Positions 62,791 to 64,000 of a DNA stretch of 64,000 bases are shown in pieces. The stretch's first letter is position 1. Each line of letters opens with the position of its first letter. The position numbers and the translations under genes were made by a program. The stretch comes from UBA6663 sp044226485 (lineage in GTDB: Bacteria > Chloroflexota > Anaerolineae > Anaerolineales > UBA6663), in contig JBGAGY010000017.1 of the NCBI GenBank assembly GCA_044226485.1, forward strand, positions 57,601 to 121,600, in the 5' to 3' direction. The notes under the pieces were generated by a model. It did not search any database, was not told where the DNA came from, and saw only the letters and a program-made list of their open reading frames with translations.

Positions 62791-63930
62791 TCACACCGGG
62801 CGCAGCACCCGATCCTCGCGCAGCTTTTTGAAAAGCAACGTGGCGCCGGCCGGCATCGACTCGCGCGCCGCCTCGCGCCAGGCGTCGACCTTGAGATTGT
62901 CGATCGTCGTCGGCGCGTAGCCGCTCGGGCCGAGCGCCGCGATGGCCGGCTCCGATTGGGCCGGCGTGACGAACACCAACGCGGCCTCGCACTGCAGTTC
63001 ACGAGCGGATTGTTCGACCGATTCCAGCAAGGGCCTGGCTGCGACAGCTAACGGCGCCGCAGCGAGGAAGTAGAGTTCGTCGACGCGGGCAACGAGGTTT
63101 TCGACTTTGAACCCGGCCAGCGCCGCGGGCCGACCGGCGATCTCGCCGAGCATGAAGGCCTTGTCGCCGAACGCCGCGATCACGTCGGCGCGGCCGAGCG
63201 TCTTGCCATTCTGGTTCGCCTGGCCGATGAGCGTCGCGATGGCGGCAGCGTCGCCGGGGCGCGCGCGCCTGACCGTCAGGGCGCCGTTGGCCGTGGCGGT
63301 CGCCGTCGGCGCAGCGGGGACGGCCGGCGCCAGCCCGAGCTTGTTGACCGCCGCCTGGACCTGAGCCCAGGTCTCCTCGAAGCCGTGGCTGTTGTCGATG
63401 ACGACGTCGGCGGCCTTGATCTTGTCGGCTTGCGGGTTCTGCGCCGCGATGCGCTGCTGAGCGTCAGCCGGCGTGATCTTGCGCTTCTCGACGAGGCGCC
63501 TGGCCTGAACCGAGGGCGGGGCGTGCACGACCCAGAGCGCGTCGCATTCCTTGGCCAGCCCGGTCTCGATGATCTTGATCGCCTCGATCACGGCCAGCCG
63601 CGCCGGCGAGCGGTTGATCAACAGATCGACGGCCTGACGGACGTACGGGTGGATGATGCCTTCGAGGCGGGCCAGCGCTTCGGGATCGTTGAACACGATC
63701 CGGCCCAGGCGCGCGCGGTTGATCTGGCCGTCGGGGTTCACCACCCATTCGCCGAAGGTGCGTTGCACGGCGGCATAGCCGGGCCCGCCCGGGGCGATAA
63801 CCCGATGGGCGAGCGCGTCGGCGTCGAGCGTGAAGGCGCCCAGATGCTCGAGCATCTTGCGCACCACGCTCTTTCCGGTGCCGATATTGCCTGTGAGGGC
63901 GATGACGTAACGGTCTGGCCAGCGAGCCAT
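62791..63930 (-). CDS. coaE: Dephospho-CoA kinase fused to an acetyltransferase-like domain
   Basis: 379 residues. The first 195 are CoaE, the last step of coenzyme A synthesis: Walker A GNIGTGKS (14-21), DADALAHRVI, a lid region with the DALWVVHAPPSVQARRLVEKR stretch, and the adenine-site VVIDNSHG. After an Ala/Pro/Thr linker, residues from about 212 (LTVRRARPGDAAAIATLI) resemble a GNAT domain in layout, though no clear acetyl-CoA loop (Q/RxxGxG/A) is visible, so it may be inactive. CoaE is normally about 200 residues. A TACAAT lies 10 bp before the ATG. Confidence 0.88.
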   Translation of the reverse strand: MARWPDRYVIALTGNIGTGKSVVRKMLEHLGAFTLDADALAHRVIAPGGPGYAAVQRTFGEWVVNPDGQINRARLGRIVFNDPEALARLEGIIHPYVRQAVDLLINRSPARLAVIEAIKIIETGLAKECDALWVVHAPPSVQARRLVEKRKITPADAQQRIAAQNPQADKIKAADVVIDNSHGFEETWAQVQAAVNKLGLAPAVPAAPTATATANGALTVRRARPGDAAAIATLIGQANQNGKTLGRADVIAAFGDKAFMLGEIAGRPAALAGFKVENLVARVDELYFLAAAPLAVAARPLLESVEQSARELQCEAALVFVTPAQSEPAIAALGPSGYAPTTIDNLKVDAWREAARESMPAGATLLFKKLREDRVLRPV

Positions 63931-63940
63931 CGTGTCGAGG

Positions 63941-63946
63941 ATTGTA
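63941..63946 (-). promoter_or_regulatory. Putative -10 of coaE
   Basis: TACAAT on the minus strand, 10 nt before the ATG, implying a leader of a few nt at most. There is no -35 match. Confidence 0.45.
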
Positions 63947-64000
63947 CTTCGATTGAGTGTAGGCGAGAAACAGGTGTGCTCCAGGGCCAGGGCTAAGCCC

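Overview
The window is GC-rich chromosomal DNA and looks like Chloroflexota (Anaerolineae-like). That placement is inference. It rests on the 14-subunit-type nuo operon, a fused glycyl-tRNA synthetase, dnaG-rpoD linkage, a STAND/TPR regulator, secreted proteins with LGFP-like repeats or a C-terminal Y-L-P-L-L-R-R tail, and promoters that leave almost no 5' leader. No rRNA, phage, transposase or CRISPR was found.

Layout. 1-11.8 kb: complex I operon on the minus strand, nuoA to nuoL, with nuoL cut by the window edge. 12-12.8 kb: a PIG-L/LmbE deacetylase. 12.8-21.8 kb: a minus-strand cluster of a small zinc-ribbon protein and three exported beta-propeller paralogues, with a STAND regulator divergent at 21.9-24.7 kb. 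24.7-32.2 kb: a membrane protein, rpoD, dnaG and glyQS. 32.3-39.9 kb: a Ser/Thr kinase, a WYL regulator divergent from a small-gene operon (glyoxalase, GrpB, SRPBCC), hemH, recO and one unknown gene. 40-44.4 kb: glmU, corC-like, cdd and a membrane protein, preceded by tRNA-Gln. 44.7-56.5 kb: a receiver-domain protein and an oligopeptide ABC transporter (oppBCDF, two binding proteins, a decayed ATPase), then trmD. 56.5-64 kb: maf, a lipoprotein PBP, rsgA, an LGFP-like exported protein, a bPH/SHOCT protein, a two-helix protein and a CoaE-acetyltransferase-like fusion.

Three things stand out. (1) Many gaps hold inverted repeats built from 7-nt words whose sequence differs from site to site. Seven of the eight larger gaps in the nuo operon carry one, and similar units lie in frame inside dnaG and glyQS and at the 3' ends of a PBP gene and a small membrane-protein gene. 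Two pure 7-bp arrays (16 and 9 copies) sit at the -35 position of a tRNA-Gln promoter and of a binding-protein promoter. (2) One oligopeptide-binding lipoprotein appears circularly permuted: its N-terminal half matches the C-terminal half of the family and its C-terminal half matches the N-terminal half, while the neighbouring binding protein keeps the usual order. (3) The propeller paralogues contain 7, 14 and 14 repeats, which fits one or two seven-bladed propellers.

Starts were chosen by Shine-Dalgarno, -10 position and family alignment from memory. No database search was run.
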